This document shows positions 8,946-17,142 of a stretch of DNA of 64,000 bases, in pieces. The DNA is taken from positions 48,969-112,968 of the forward strand of contig JAEXFD010000052.1 of NCBI GenBank assembly GCA_023400405.1. The letters are read 5' to 3'. Positions within the stretch are counted from its first letter, which is position 1, and every line of letters begins with the position of its first letter. Below the pieces are notes generated by a model. It worked only from the letters and a program-made list of their open reading frames with translations, searched no databases and was not told where the DNA came from. This DNA is from Pseudomonadota bacterium. GTDB taxonomy: Bacteria > Pseudomonadota > Alphaproteobacteria > Sphingomonadales > Sphingomonadaceae. The translations under genes were made by a program, and so were the position numbers.

Positions 8946-9434
8946 GTCCCACCTCTTCATCTTGGCGCCGGGGGCAGCTGCACCCGTCGCATCGCTCCCT
9001 GTTCCTCCGGTCTCGTTCGGCGTGCCCGGTCTGGTGCCGGTGTCCATCTGACGAGTTACGATGCCGTGGCCGATCTTTTGACGATCGATCCAGCGCCCGA
9101 GGGATCCCCGCGGCATTTCGCACGGTCAGGCTAGAGGCTGCCGGTCGCATGTCCAGCGAGTGCTCGATCCACGTAAGGTACTTTGCAAAAAGGAGAAAAC
9201 GCCAACCGGCAGCGGCTTTTCCGATCTTCGCCGGCGATTAGCGCGATTTGTTCGCCCGGACCGTTTCAGTTCCGTGAAATGTTCGCTACCATCGCCGATG
9301 TCCACACCTGTCGTTATCCGGCGCCGCCGGGCTAGGGCGAGGAAGGTTCCCGTGTCGGCCGATCTTGCTTCCAACCGAAACGTTCGGGGCCGCGCCAATC
9401 CGGAGTGCGTGCCGGGCGGGCCGCGGCGCGTCTG
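8946..9434. other. Intergenic region between the divergent TonB receptor and DUF2007 genes
   Basis: About 490 bases without a convincing gene. It should hold the promoters for the leftward receptor and the rightward DUF2007/carotenoid genes. The stretch around 9170-9320 is slightly richer in AT. Open frames here have no ribosome binding site and no family resemblance. No RNA element was recognised. Confidence 0.5.
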
Positions 9435-9635
9435 ATGGCGCTGGTAGAACTCGGCCGCTTCGATCGGCAGGAGGCCTATATCGTTCAGGGCCGGCTGGAG
9501 GACGATGGCATCATGAGCTTCGTCTTCGATGCCGGGGCCAGCATCGCCGATGGCTCCTATCTGCTGATTCCCGTCCGCGTGATGGTCGATGACGAGGATT
9601 TCGCGGCGGCCCGCGCGCTGCTCGATCGCGACTGA
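9435..9635 (+). CDS. Small DUF2007-family protein
   Basis: A 66-residue protein starting MALVELGRFDRQEAYIVQG. It matches the short DUF2007 group (putative signal-transducing proteins with a ferredoxin-like fold). Typical elements are the AYIVQGRLEDDGI segment, in which a helix is followed by a strand, and VDDEDFAAARALL near the end. No function is established for the family. The start at 9435 was chosen because homologues begin close to the first strand; an upstream GTG at 9405 would add ten residues. It lies 55 nt before crtY on the same strand, so it may be co-transcribed with the carotenoid genes. Confidence 0.7.
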   Translation: MALVELGRFDRQEAYIVQGRLEDDGIMSFVFDAGASIADGSYLLIPVRVMVDDEDFAAARALLDRD

Positions 9636-9690
9636 GCTTTCGCCCCGCATATGGGTGGCATCGCGCGCCGGGCTGGGCTAGGGCCGCGCC

Positions 9691-10851
9691 ATGGCCGCCA
9701 CCCTTCATTGCGATGTCGCGATCGTCGGGGGTGGGCTCGCCGGGACGCTGATCGCGCTCGCCTTGCGCCGCAAGCGGCCGGATTGCGACGTGCGGATCGT
9801 CGAGGCGGGGTCGGCGCTCGGCGGCAACCATCTCTGGTCCTTCTTCGCCAGCGACGTTGCGCCGGAGGATCGCTGGCTGGTCGCGCCGCTGATCAGCCAT
9901 GGCTGGACGCGCTACGATGTCGCCTTTCCCGAGCAGGCGCGCACGCTCGCCAATTCCTATTATTCGATCGAATCGCATCGTCTCGACCAGGTCGCCCGGG
10001 CCGAGCTGCCGGCAGGGGCGGTCCTCACGCGCAAGAAGGTGGCCGATCTCGGCCCCGCTGCCGTGCTGCTCGCCGACGGAACCGCCATCGCCGCCGGTGG
10101 CGTGATCGATTGCCGCGGCATCGGCGACTTGGGCGCACTTTCCTGCGGGTGGCAGAAATTTCTCGGCCGCGAACTCGAACTCGACGAACCGCACGACTGC
10201 GAACGGCCGATGATCATGGATGCGACCGTCGCGCAGGAAGACGGCTATCGCTTCGTCTATGCGCTGCCCTTCACGCCGATGCGCATGTTCGTCGAGGACA
10301 CTTATTACAGCGACACGCCCGATCTCGATCCCGCGCGGCTCGGCGAGCGGATCGATGCCTATGCCGCCACCCAGGGCTGGCAAGCTGCGCGCGTATTGCG
10401 CGAGGAAGCGGGTGTCCTGCCGGTGGTAATGGGCGGCGATTTCGATGCCTATTGGCGAGCGGGCGGTGCCGGCGTCGCCAAGGCCGGAGCGCGCGGGGGC
10501 TTCTTCCATCCGCTGACCAGCTACACGCTGCCCGATGCCGTCCGCATCGCGAGCCTCGTCGCCACGGCCGGCGACCTGGGTGGGACCGCGCTCCACGATC
10601 TTCTCCACGGCCATGCGCGCACCCTCTGGCGTCGCCGGCGTTTCTATCGGATGCTTGCCGCCATGTTGTTCAAGGCTGCCGAACCCGGCGAACGCTTTCG
10701 CGTGCTACAGCGCTTCTATCGGCTCGATCCGGCGCTGATCGGGCGCTTCTATGCCGGCCGCTCGACGCTGGGCGACAAGCTGCGCATCCTGTCCGGCCGG
10801 CCTCCGGTGCCGATCGGCCGCGCGCTCGCCGCGCTGGGGGGCGGGCGATGA
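9691..10851 (+). CDS. crtY: Lycopene beta-cyclase CrtY
   Basis: CrtY converts lycopene to beta-carotene by closing both end rings, at the membrane. The 386-residue protein opens with an FAD/NAD-binding beta-alpha-beta fold (CDVAIVGGGLAGTLIALAL) and a following acidic residue (RIVEAG). GGNHLWSFFAS, typical of bacterial CrtY, comes next. The length is normal for the family. It is the first enzyme gene of crtY-crtI-LOG-crtB, and its stop overlaps the crtI start as ATGA. The presence of beta-cyclase predicts cyclic carotenoids such as beta-carotene, zeaxanthin or nostoxanthin; no hydroxylase or ketolase gene is in the window. Confidence 0.95.
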   Translation: MAATLHCDVAIVGGGLAGTLIALALRRKRPDCDVRIVEAGSALGGNHLWSFFASDVAPEDRWLVAPLISHGWTRYDVAFPEQARTLANSYYSIESHRLDQVARAELPAGAVLTRKKVADLGPAAVLLADGTAIAAGGVIDCRGIGDLGALSCGWQKFLGRELELDEPHDCERPMIMDATVAQEDGYRFVYALPFTPMRMFVEDTYYSDTPDLDPARLGERIDAYAATQGWQAARVLREEAGVLPVVMGGDFDAYWRAGGAGVAKAGARGGFFHPLTSYTLPDAVRIASLVATAGDLGGTALHDLLHGHARTLWRRRRFYRMLAAMLFKAAEPGERFRVLQRFYRLDPALIGRFYAGRSTLGDKLRILSGRPPVPIGRALAALGGGR

Positions 10852-12326
10852 AGCGCGCCGCCGTCATCGGCGCCGGATTCGGGGGGCTCGCGCTCGCGAT
10901 CCGGCTCCAGTCCGCGGGGGTCGATACCGTCGTCATCGAAGCCCGCGACAAGCCCGGCGGCCGCGCCTATTTCTGGCAGCGCGACGGCTTCACCTTCGAT
11001 GCCGGCCCCACCGTAATCACCGCGCCCGAGACGCTGGCCGAGCTCTGGAAGCTCTCCGGCCACGACATTGCCGAGGACGTGACGCTGCGCCCGGTCACGC
11101 CCTTCTACCGGCTTTCCTGGCCGGATGGCGCGCATCTCGATTACCTCAACGACGACGTTCGCCTCGCCGCAGAGATCGCGCGGATCGAGCCGGAGGACGT
11201 CGCCGGCTATCGCGAGTTTCTCGCTTATTCGGCCGACGTCTATCGCGAGGGCTATCAGAAGCTCGGCCATGTCGCCTTCCTCGACTTCCAGTCGATGCTC
11301 CGTGCCGCACCCTCCCTGGCCCGCTATGGCGCCTGGCGCTCGGTCTATTCGAAAGTCGCCGGCTTCGTGCGCAACGAGAAGCTGCGCCAGGCCTTTTCCT
11401 TCCACACCCTGCTGGTCGGCGGCAATCCGATGACGGCGAGCTCGATCTACGCGCTGATCCACAAGCTCGAGCGCGAGAGCGGCGTGTGGTGGGCCGAAGG
11501 CGGCACCAATCGGCTGGTCGCCGGCATGGTCCGGCATTTCGAGCGGCTGGGCGGCGTGCTGCGGCTCGGGGATCCGGTCGCCGCGATCGACACGCTGGGT
11601 GATCGCGTCACCGGCCTGCGCACGGCCTCCGGCCAGGCCTTCGAAGTCGATGCCGTCGCTTCCAACGCCGATATCGTCCACAGCTATCGCGACCTGCTCA
11701 AGGGATCGCGCAGCAGTCAGCGGGTCGCACAGCGGCTGGTGCGCAAGCGCTTCTCGCCGTCGCTGTTCGTGCTCCACCTCGGCTTGCGCGGGACCTTCCC
11801 GGACATCCCGCACCATTCGATCCTGTTCGGCCCGCGCTATCAGGGGCTGCTTGCCGACATCTACGATCATGGCGTGCTGAGCGAGGATTTCTCGCTCTAT
11901 CTCCATCATCCCAGCGCCAGCGACGCGACCATGGCGCCGGAGGGCCATTCGACCTTCTATGCGCTGGTGCCGGTGCCGCATCTCGGCAAGTTCCCGGCCG
12001 ACTGGGACGAAGTCGGCCCGCTGCTCGAAGAGCGAATCCTCGCCGAGCTCCAACGCCGGCTGATCCCCGACATCAAGGACCGGATCGTGACCAAGTTCGC
12101 CTATGCCCCGCCCGATTTCCGCGACGATCTCGCCGCGCACCAGGGCTCGGCCTTCAGCCTCGAGCCGATCCTGACCCAGAGCGCCTGGTTCCGCGTCCAC
12201 AATCGCGACGACGCCATCGCCAATCTCTATTTCGTCGGCGCCGGCACGCATCCGGGCGCGGGCATCCCCGGCGTGGTCGGCAGCGCCAAGGCGACGGCGG
12301 CGCTGATGCTGGGAGACGGCAAGTGA
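10848..12326 (+). CDS. crtI: Phytoene desaturase CrtI
   Basis: CrtI performs the successive FAD-dependent desaturations of phytoene to lycopene. The 492-residue protein starts with the dinucleotide-binding motif VIGAGFGGLALAIRL and the conserved GGRAYFWQRDGFTFDAGPTVI. It ends with the C-terminal carotenoid-desaturase signature around FVGAGTHPGAGIPGVVGSA. Only the frame starting with the overlapping ATG at 10848 makes this protein. It overlaps crtY upstream by 4 nt and the LOG gene downstream by 4 nt (GTGA), so expression of the group is likely coupled. Confidence 0.96.
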   Translation: MKRAAVIGAGFGGLALAIRLQSAGVDTVVIEARDKPGGRAYFWQRDGFTFDAGPTVITAPETLAELWKLSGHDIAEDVTLRPVTPFYRLSWPDGAHLDYLNDDVRLAAEIARIEPEDVAGYREFLAYSADVYREGYQKLGHVAFLDFQSMLRAAPSLARYGAWRSVYSKVAGFVRNEKLRQAFSFHTLLVGGNPMTASSIYALIHKLERESGVWWAEGGTNRLVAGMVRHFERLGGVLRLGDPVAAIDTLGDRVTGLRTASGQAFEVDAVASNADIVHSYRDLLKGSRSSQRVAQRLVRKRFSPSLFVLHLGLRGTFPDIPHHSILFGPRYQGLLADIYDHGVLSEDFSLYLHHPSASDATMAPEGHSTFYALVPVPHLGKFPADWDEVGPLLEERILAELQRRLIPDIKDRIVTKFAYAPPDFRDDLAAHQGSAFSLEPILTQSAWFRVHNRDDAIANLYFVGAGTHPGAGIPGVVGSAKATAALMLGDGK

Positions 12327-12904
12327 AGCGCCTCGCCATTTATTGCGGTTCGGCCAGCCCGGCCGATCCGATCTATGTCGAAACCGCGCGCGCGGTGGGG
12401 CGCGCGCTCGCCGAGCGCGGCATCGGTGTCGTCTATGGCGGCGGCAGGCTGGGCCTGATGGGTGCTGTCGCCGATGGCGCATTGGAGGCAGGCGGCGAAG
12501 TGATCGGCGTGATCCCCATGGCGCTGGTCAACGCCGAAGTCGCGCATCGCGGCCTCACCGAGCTGCACGTCGTCGAGACGATGCACGAGCGCAAGGCGCG
12601 CTTCACCGAGCTGGCCGACGGCTTCGTCAACCTGCCCGGCGGCACCGGAACGATGGACGAGCTGTGGGAGGCGCTGAGCTGGGCGCAGCTCGGCTATCAC
12701 ACCGATCCGGTCGGCTTGCTCAACGTCGCCGGCTATTACGACAAGCTCGTCGAGTTCTGGGAGCATATGGGCCGCACCGGCTTCGTCCGGCCGCAGCACC
12801 AGCCGATGCTGCTGGTCGCCGAGACGCTCGACGCGCTGCTCGAGAAAATGGCGGCCTATCAGCCGATCGTGCCGATCATCCGCATGGAACGCAGCGACCT
12901 GTGA
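12323..12904 (+). CDS. LOG-family nucleotide phosphoribohydrolase (TIGR00730 type)
   Basis: The 193-residue protein is a complete LOG (Lonely Guy) family member. These enzymes have a Rossmann-type fold and release the base from nucleoside 5'-monophosphates; in plants and some bacteria this activates cytokinins. Diagnostic motifs are VYGGGRLGLMGAVADGAL and LPGGTGTMDE. The start is GTG, overlapping the crtI stop, and its own stop overlaps the crtB start, so it is embedded in the carotenoid operon. The sequence does not show whether it contributes to carotenoid synthesis, nucleotide salvage or signalling. The family call is firm; the physiological role is open. Confidence 0.92.
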   Translation: MKRLAIYCGSASPADPIYVETARAVGRALAERGIGVVYGGGRLGLMGAVADGALEAGGEVIGVIPMALVNAEVAHRGLTELHVVETMHERKARFTELADGFVNLPGGTGTMDELWEALSWAQLGYHTDPVGLLNVAGYYDKLVEFWEHMGRTGFVRPQHQPMLLVAETLDALLEKMAAYQPIVPIIRMERSDL

Positions 12905-13851
12905 GCGAAGCGGCGCTGCCTTCGCGCGCTGCGATCGTGGCGACGGCGCAGGAGTCGATCGCGCTCGGCTCGAAGAGCTTCTCCGCCGCGAGCCGACTGT
13001 TCGATCGCCCGACGCGCGAGCGCGCCTGGCTGCTCTATGCCTGGTGCCGCGCCTGCGACGATCTCGCCGACGGGCAGGATCACGGCCAGGACGCCCGGCC
13101 GGTCGATGCCGAGGCGGGGCTGGCGCGCATCCGGCTGCTCACTCGGGCCGCACTCGCCGGCGAGTGGGTCGGCGATCCGGCCTTCGACGCGCTTCGCATC
13201 GTTGCGGCCGAAACGCGCCTGCCCCGGCGCTTCATATGGGATCTGGTCGAGGGCTTTGCGCTCGATGCGTCGGGATGGCGGCCCCAGAGCGAAGCCGATC
13301 TCTATCGCTATTGCTACCATGTCGCCGGCAGCGTCGGCTGCATGATGGCCGTGGTGATGGGGATCGATCCGGGCGACGAAGCGACGCTCGACCGCGCCTG
13401 CGACCTCGGGATTGCCTTCCAGCTCGCCAATATCGCGCGCGATATCGTGGCCGACGCCGCGATCGGCCGCTGCTATCTCCCTGCCGACTGGCTCGCCGAC
13501 GCGGGAATCGCGCCCGAATCGATCGGCGAGCCCAGTCACCGCGCGCAACTGGCGACGATCGCGGCGCGGCTTGCGGATCGCGCCAGCGCCTATGCCGACA
13601 GTGCGCGTCGCGGCACGGCGAGCCTATCGTTCCGCTCGGCCTGGGCGGTGCTCGCGGCGGCCGGAATCTATGGCGACATTGCCAGGAAGGTCGCCGCCGC
13701 CGGGCCGCGAGCCTGGGATCGGCGAATCGCAGTGTCGAGCGCGGAAAAGCTCGGCTGGATCGTCCGCGCCGCGATCGACGCCCGCGCGCGCGGGACGCGC
13801 TATCCGCCCGAGCCGCGCGCGGCCGACTTGTGGACCCGTCCGAAGGCCTGA
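12901..13851 (+). CDS. crtB: Phytoene synthase CrtB
   Basis: CrtB condenses two geranylgeranyl diphosphates to phytoene, the committed step of carotenoid synthesis. The 316-residue protein has both aspartate-rich, Mg-diphosphate-binding motifs: DDLAD (CRACDDLADG) and DIVAD (NIARDIVADAAIGRCYLP). It also has the substrate segment SKSFSAASRLF. The start is GTG at 12901, overlapping the LOG stop as GTGA. It is the last gene of the carotenoid operon, and the next plus-strand gene begins 325 nt later. Squalene/phytoene synthases share the fold, but the crt neighbours settle the call. Confidence 0.95.
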   Translation: MSEAALPSRAAIVATAQESIALGSKSFSAASRLFDRPTRERAWLLYAWCRACDDLADGQDHGQDARPVDAEAGLARIRLLTRAALAGEWVGDPAFDALRIVAAETRLPRRFIWDLVEGFALDASGWRPQSEADLYRYCYHVAGSVGCMMAVVMGIDPGDEATLDRACDLGIAFQLANIARDIVADAAIGRCYLPADWLADAGIAPESIGEPSHRAQLATIAARLADRASAYADSARRGTASLSFRSAWAVLAAAGIYGDIARKVAAAGPRAWDRRIAVSSAEKLGWIVRAAIDARARGTRYPPEPRAADLWTRPKA

Positions 13852-13858
13852 TCGGGGA

Positions 13859-14095
13859 TCACCCGGTCGGGGTCGCCTTGGCAGCTTGCTCGCGCGCCAT
13901 CTGTGGGGTCTGGCGCTGGCACGCCGCCGCGATCACCGGGAAATCGAGATCGGTGTTGCGCCGAAGCGCATCCGCCGTCGCTTCCTGGCAAGCGGCGTAT
14001 GACGTGTACTGCGCGGGCTCGATCCGCGCCTGCTGGCACTGAACATTGTCGTCGCTGCAGCCCATGATCGCGAGCACGTAGAGGACCTGTTGCAT
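13859..14095 (-). CDS. Small hypothetical protein
   Basis: A 78-residue ORF convergent with crtB. It starts MQQVLYVLAIMGCSDDNVQC and has several Cys residues, an Ala/Gln-rich body and no membrane segment beyond a weak hydrophobic N-terminus. The ATG at 14095 is 9 nt from GAAAGG; the ATG at 14104 is too close to that site. The Cys pattern (CSDDNVQC, AACQ, AACQ) suggests a small disulfide-containing exported or envelope protein. I do not recognise a named family. The frame continues upstream as a long antisense reading of the ABC transporter, and I regard only this part as real. Confidence 0.6.
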   Translation of the reverse strand: MQQVLYVLAIMGCSDDNVQCQQARIEPAQYTSYAACQEATADALRRNTDLDFPVIAAACQRQTPQMAREQAAKATPTG

Positions 14096-14176
14096 CGTCA
14101 GCATCCTTTCATGGCTAGAACGGCCGAGGCGGCGAGGCGTTGCATCGCCACGCCGCGCCCCCCAGATTGACGGGCC

Positions 14177-16003
14177 ATGGCTTCCCGACCTTCCGCCCTC
14201 GCGCCCGAGCGCCCGCTCTGGGGCACGCTTCGCCGCTTCATGCCCTATCTGTGGCCAAAGGACGCACCCGGCTTGCGCGCGCGCATCGTCATTGCGCTTG
14301 GGCTCGTCGTCTTCTCCAAGCTGGTCCAGGTCTATGGCGCGCCGTTCGCGCTCCAGGGTGCGATCGACCGCATGGCTTCCGGCTCGCGCGATGCCGTCTG
14401 GCTCGTGACGGCGCTGGTCGCCGGCTATGCCGCCGCGCGCCTCGGCACCGTGCTGTTCGACAATCTGCGCAACGCCGTGTTCGAAAAGGTCGGTCAGGAC
14501 GCGACGCGCCGTCTCGCCGCCGACGTGTTCCGCCATCTCCACCAGCTCTCGCTGCGCTTCCATCTCGAACGGCGCACCGGCGCGATCACCAAGGTGGTCG
14601 AGCGCGGCACCAAGAGCATCGATACGATGCTCTATTTCCTGCTGTTCAACATCGCGCCGACGATCCTCGAGCTGGCGCTGGTGATGGGGATCTTCTGGAC
14701 GCGCTATGGCGTGTGGCTGGTGGCCGGCACCGGGGCGATGGTGGTCGTCTATATCGCCTTCACGCGCTGGGTGACCGATTGGCGTTCGAAGCTGCGCGAA
14801 CAGATGAACGATCTGGACACCGGCGCGGTCGCGCACGCCGTGGATTCGCTGCTCAACTTCGAAACGGTCAAATATTTCAACGCCGAGGCGCGCGAGGCCG
14901 CCCGCTATGAAAAGGCCGTCACCGCCTATGCCAAGGCGGCGACGACCAGCGAGAACTCGCTCGCCTGGCTCAATATCGGGCAGGCGGTGATCACCAATCT
15001 GATGCTCGGTGCCGGCATGGCGCTGGTCGTGTTCGGCTGGGCGCAGGGCCGCTTCACCGCGGGCGACGTGGTGCTGGTCTCGACGCTGCTCAGCCAGCTT
15101 TTCCGCCCGCTCGACATGCTCGGCTGGGTCTATCGCACGATCCGCCAGGGCGTGATCGACATGGGCAGCATGTTCGACCTGCTCGACAGCCGGGCCGAAG
15201 TGAAGGACGCGCCCGACGCCGCGCCGCTCGTCGTGCGCCAGGGCCATGTCCGGTTCGAGGGGGTGCATTTCGCCTATGATCCCGATCGCGAGATCCTGAA
15301 GGGCATCGACCTCGACATTCCGGCCGGCGCGACGGTGGCGGTGGTCGGCCCCTCGGGCGCCGGCAAATCGACGCTCGCCCGGTTGATGTACCGTTTCTAC
15401 GACGTTACGGGCGGGCGGATCACCATCGACGGCCAGGATATTCGCGCCGTGACGCAGAGTTCGTTGCGCGGCAGCATCGGCATCGTTCCGCAGGACACGG
15501 TGCTGTTCAACGACACGATCGGCTACAACATCGCCTATGGCCGCGAAGGCGCGACGCAGGACGAGATCGCATCGGCGGCGCGTGGCGCGGCGATCGCCGG
15601 CTTCATCCAGGCGCTGCCCGACGGATTCGAGACGCGCGTGGGCGAGCGCGGCCTCAAGCTTTCGGGCGGCGAGAAACAGCGCGTCGCGATCGCGCGCACC
15701 CTGGTCAAGAACCCGCCGATCCTGATCCTCGACGAGGCGACGAGCGCGCTCGACAGCCGCACCGAAGCCGACATCCAGGCGACGCTGGAGGCGATCGAGC
15801 ATGGCCGCACGACGATCGTCATCGCCCATCGCCTCTCCACCGTGGTCCATGCCGATCGCATCGTCGTGCTCGAAGCGGGCCGCGTCGCCGAACAGGGCAC
15901 GCATGGCGAGCTCTTGCGGCAAAACGGGCTTTATGCCGAAATGTGGGCACGCCAGGCGCAGGAGCGCGCCGAAGAAGGCGACGCGGGAGTCGCGGCGGAA
16001 TAG
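14177..16003 (+). CDS. Atm1-type ABC exporter (fused permease and ATPase)
   Basis: This half-transporter of 608 residues has an N-terminal six-helix permease (about residues 20-320) and a C-terminal ATPase. The ATPase has Walker A GPSGAGKST, signature LSGGEKQR and Walker B ILILDEATSALDS. Overall it is closest to the Atm1/HMT1 group, which exports glutathione-linked sulfur, Fe-S precursors or metal-glutathione conjugates from cytoplasm to periplasm. A typical mark is the RAIDRM/ERGTKSIDTML region of that group. It should act as a homodimer. An alpha/beta hydrolase follows after 22 nt on the same strand, so the two may be co-transcribed. Confidence 0.9.
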   Translation: MASRPSALAPERPLWGTLRRFMPYLWPKDAPGLRARIVIALGLVVFSKLVQVYGAPFALQGAIDRMASGSRDAVWLVTALVAGYAAARLGTVLFDNLRNAVFEKVGQDATRRLAADVFRHLHQLSLRFHLERRTGAITKVVERGTKSIDTMLYFLLFNIAPTILELALVMGIFWTRYGVWLVAGTGAMVVVYIAFTRWVTDWRSKLREQMNDLDTGAVAHAVDSLLNFETVKYFNAEAREAARYEKAVTAYAKAATTSENSLAWLNIGQAVITNLMLGAGMALVVFGWAQGRFTAGDVVLVSTLLSQLFRPLDMLGWVYRTIRQGVIDMGSMFDLLDSRAEVKDAPDAAPLVVRQGHVRFEGVHFAYDPDREILKGIDLDIPAGATVAVVGPSGAGKSTLARLMYRFYDVTGGRITIDGQDIRAVTQSSLRGSIGIVPQDTVLFNDTIGYNIAYGREGATQDEIASAARGAAIAGFIQALPDGFETRVGERGLKLSGGEKQRVAIARTLVKNPPILILDEATSALDSRTEADIQATLEAIEHGRTTIVIAHRLSTVVHADRIVVLEAGRVAEQGTHGELLRQNGLYAEMWARQAQERAEEGDAGVAAE

Positions 16004-16025
16004 CCTCCGCCGAAGGGGAGGACGC

Positions 16026-16961
16026 ATGTTGCTGCTCGGAGGGATCATCGTCGTCGCGGTGCTGGCGGCGCTGGCCGCGCTCGCGCTCTGGTCGCGCTGG
16101 ATGACGCGCGCGGTCGAGCGGCTGGTGCCGATGGACGGTCGCCGCGTCTCCGCCGCCGGTATCGACTTCCACGTCATCGAGCGCGGCCCTGCCGACGCCC
16201 CGGCGATCGTCATGGTTCACGGCCTGCTCGGCCAGGCGCGCAACTTCACCTACGCGCTCGCCGATCGCATGGCCGTCGATCACCGGGTGATCGTGATCGA
16301 TCGGCCCGGCTGGGGCCATTCGCGGCTCGCCGGGCCGCGCCTGGGCATAGCCGAACAGGCCGACGCGATCGCGGCGCTGATCGACGCGCTCGGGCTCGAA
16401 AAGCCGCTGCTGGTCGGCCATTCGATGGGCGGCGCGGTGAGCCTCGCCCTCGCGCTCATCCATGGCGACAAGGTCCGCGGCCTGGCGCTGATTGCGCCCT
16501 ACACCCAGCCGGTCGATCGCCCGCCCGCGCCGTTCAAGGGCCTGCTCGTCCCGCACGGCCTGCGCCACCTGATCGGCTGGACACTGGCGGTGCCGATCGC
16601 GCTGCGTGCCGGCCGCGCCAAGACGGTCCAGGTGTTTGCGCCCGATGCGGTGCCCGACGATTTCCCGCTCCGCGGCGGCGGCGCGCTCGGCATCCGGCCG
16701 GGCAGCTTCGTCTCGGGTTGTTATGAGATCGCGACCGCGCGCGACGCGATGCTCGCCCAGGCGCCGCGCTATGGCGCCATCCGCTTGCCGGTCGGAATCC
16801 TCTATGGCCGTGGCGACGCGCTCCTCGAGCCCGCGCTGCATGGTGAGAAGACCGCCGCGGCGATCCCCGGGGCGACGGTCACTCTGGTCGATGGTGGCCA
16901 CATGCTGCCGATTACCCATGCCGATGCCACCGAAGCGTGGCTGCGGACGCTCACCCCCTAG
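16026..16961 (+). CDS. Membrane-anchored alpha/beta-hydrolase
   Basis: The 311-residue protein has an N-terminal hydrophobic anchor (MLLLGGIIVVAVLAALAALA) and then a standard alpha/beta-hydrolase domain. The oxyanion region is MVHGLLGQARNF, the nucleophile elbow is VGHSMGGAVS, and the catalytic His lies in VDGGHMLPITH. The acid residue is probably the Asp in LYGRGDALLEP. The anchor suggests a membrane-attached enzyme facing either side. Substrates in this superfamily cannot be predicted from motifs; esterase, lipase or haloperoxidase-like activity are all possible. It lies 22 nt after the ABC exporter. Confidence 0.85.
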   Translation: MLLLGGIIVVAVLAALAALALWSRWMTRAVERLVPMDGRRVSAAGIDFHVIERGPADAPAIVMVHGLLGQARNFTYALADRMAVDHRVIVIDRPGWGHSRLAGPRLGIAEQADAIAALIDALGLEKPLLVGHSMGGAVSLALALIHGDKVRGLALIAPYTQPVDRPPAPFKGLLVPHGLRHLIGWTLAVPIALRAGRAKTVQVFAPDAVPDDFPLRGGGALGIRPGSFVSGCYEIATARDAMLAQAPRYGAIRLPVGILYGRGDALLEPALHGEKTAAAIPGATVTLVDGGHMLPITHADATEAWLRTLTP

Positions 16962-17142
16962 TTCAACCGAACGGCCGACGCTGCGCGGGCTCGCTGCCGA
17001 CAGGCTCGCGCTCGCGCAAACATCATCGTCGCGTTATTCACTCGCGCGATAATTAGTGTTGCCAGCAACGGTCCTTTGCGGCATCTTCCCGGCGTCGCGC
17101 CGAAGAGCGCGTGCTGGAGATCGGATGTTGGGAGGGTCTTTC

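Noticed and set aside
9651..12326. A long plus-strand frame that reads through crtY into crtI
   Set aside because: Its first half is the wrong frame of crtY; the real crtI starts at the overlapping ATG at 10848.
13859..16213. A 784-codon minus-strand frame opposite the ABC exporter
   Set aside because: Only the last 78 residues, beyond the exporter gene, look like a protein. The rest is the complement of the exporter coding sequence.
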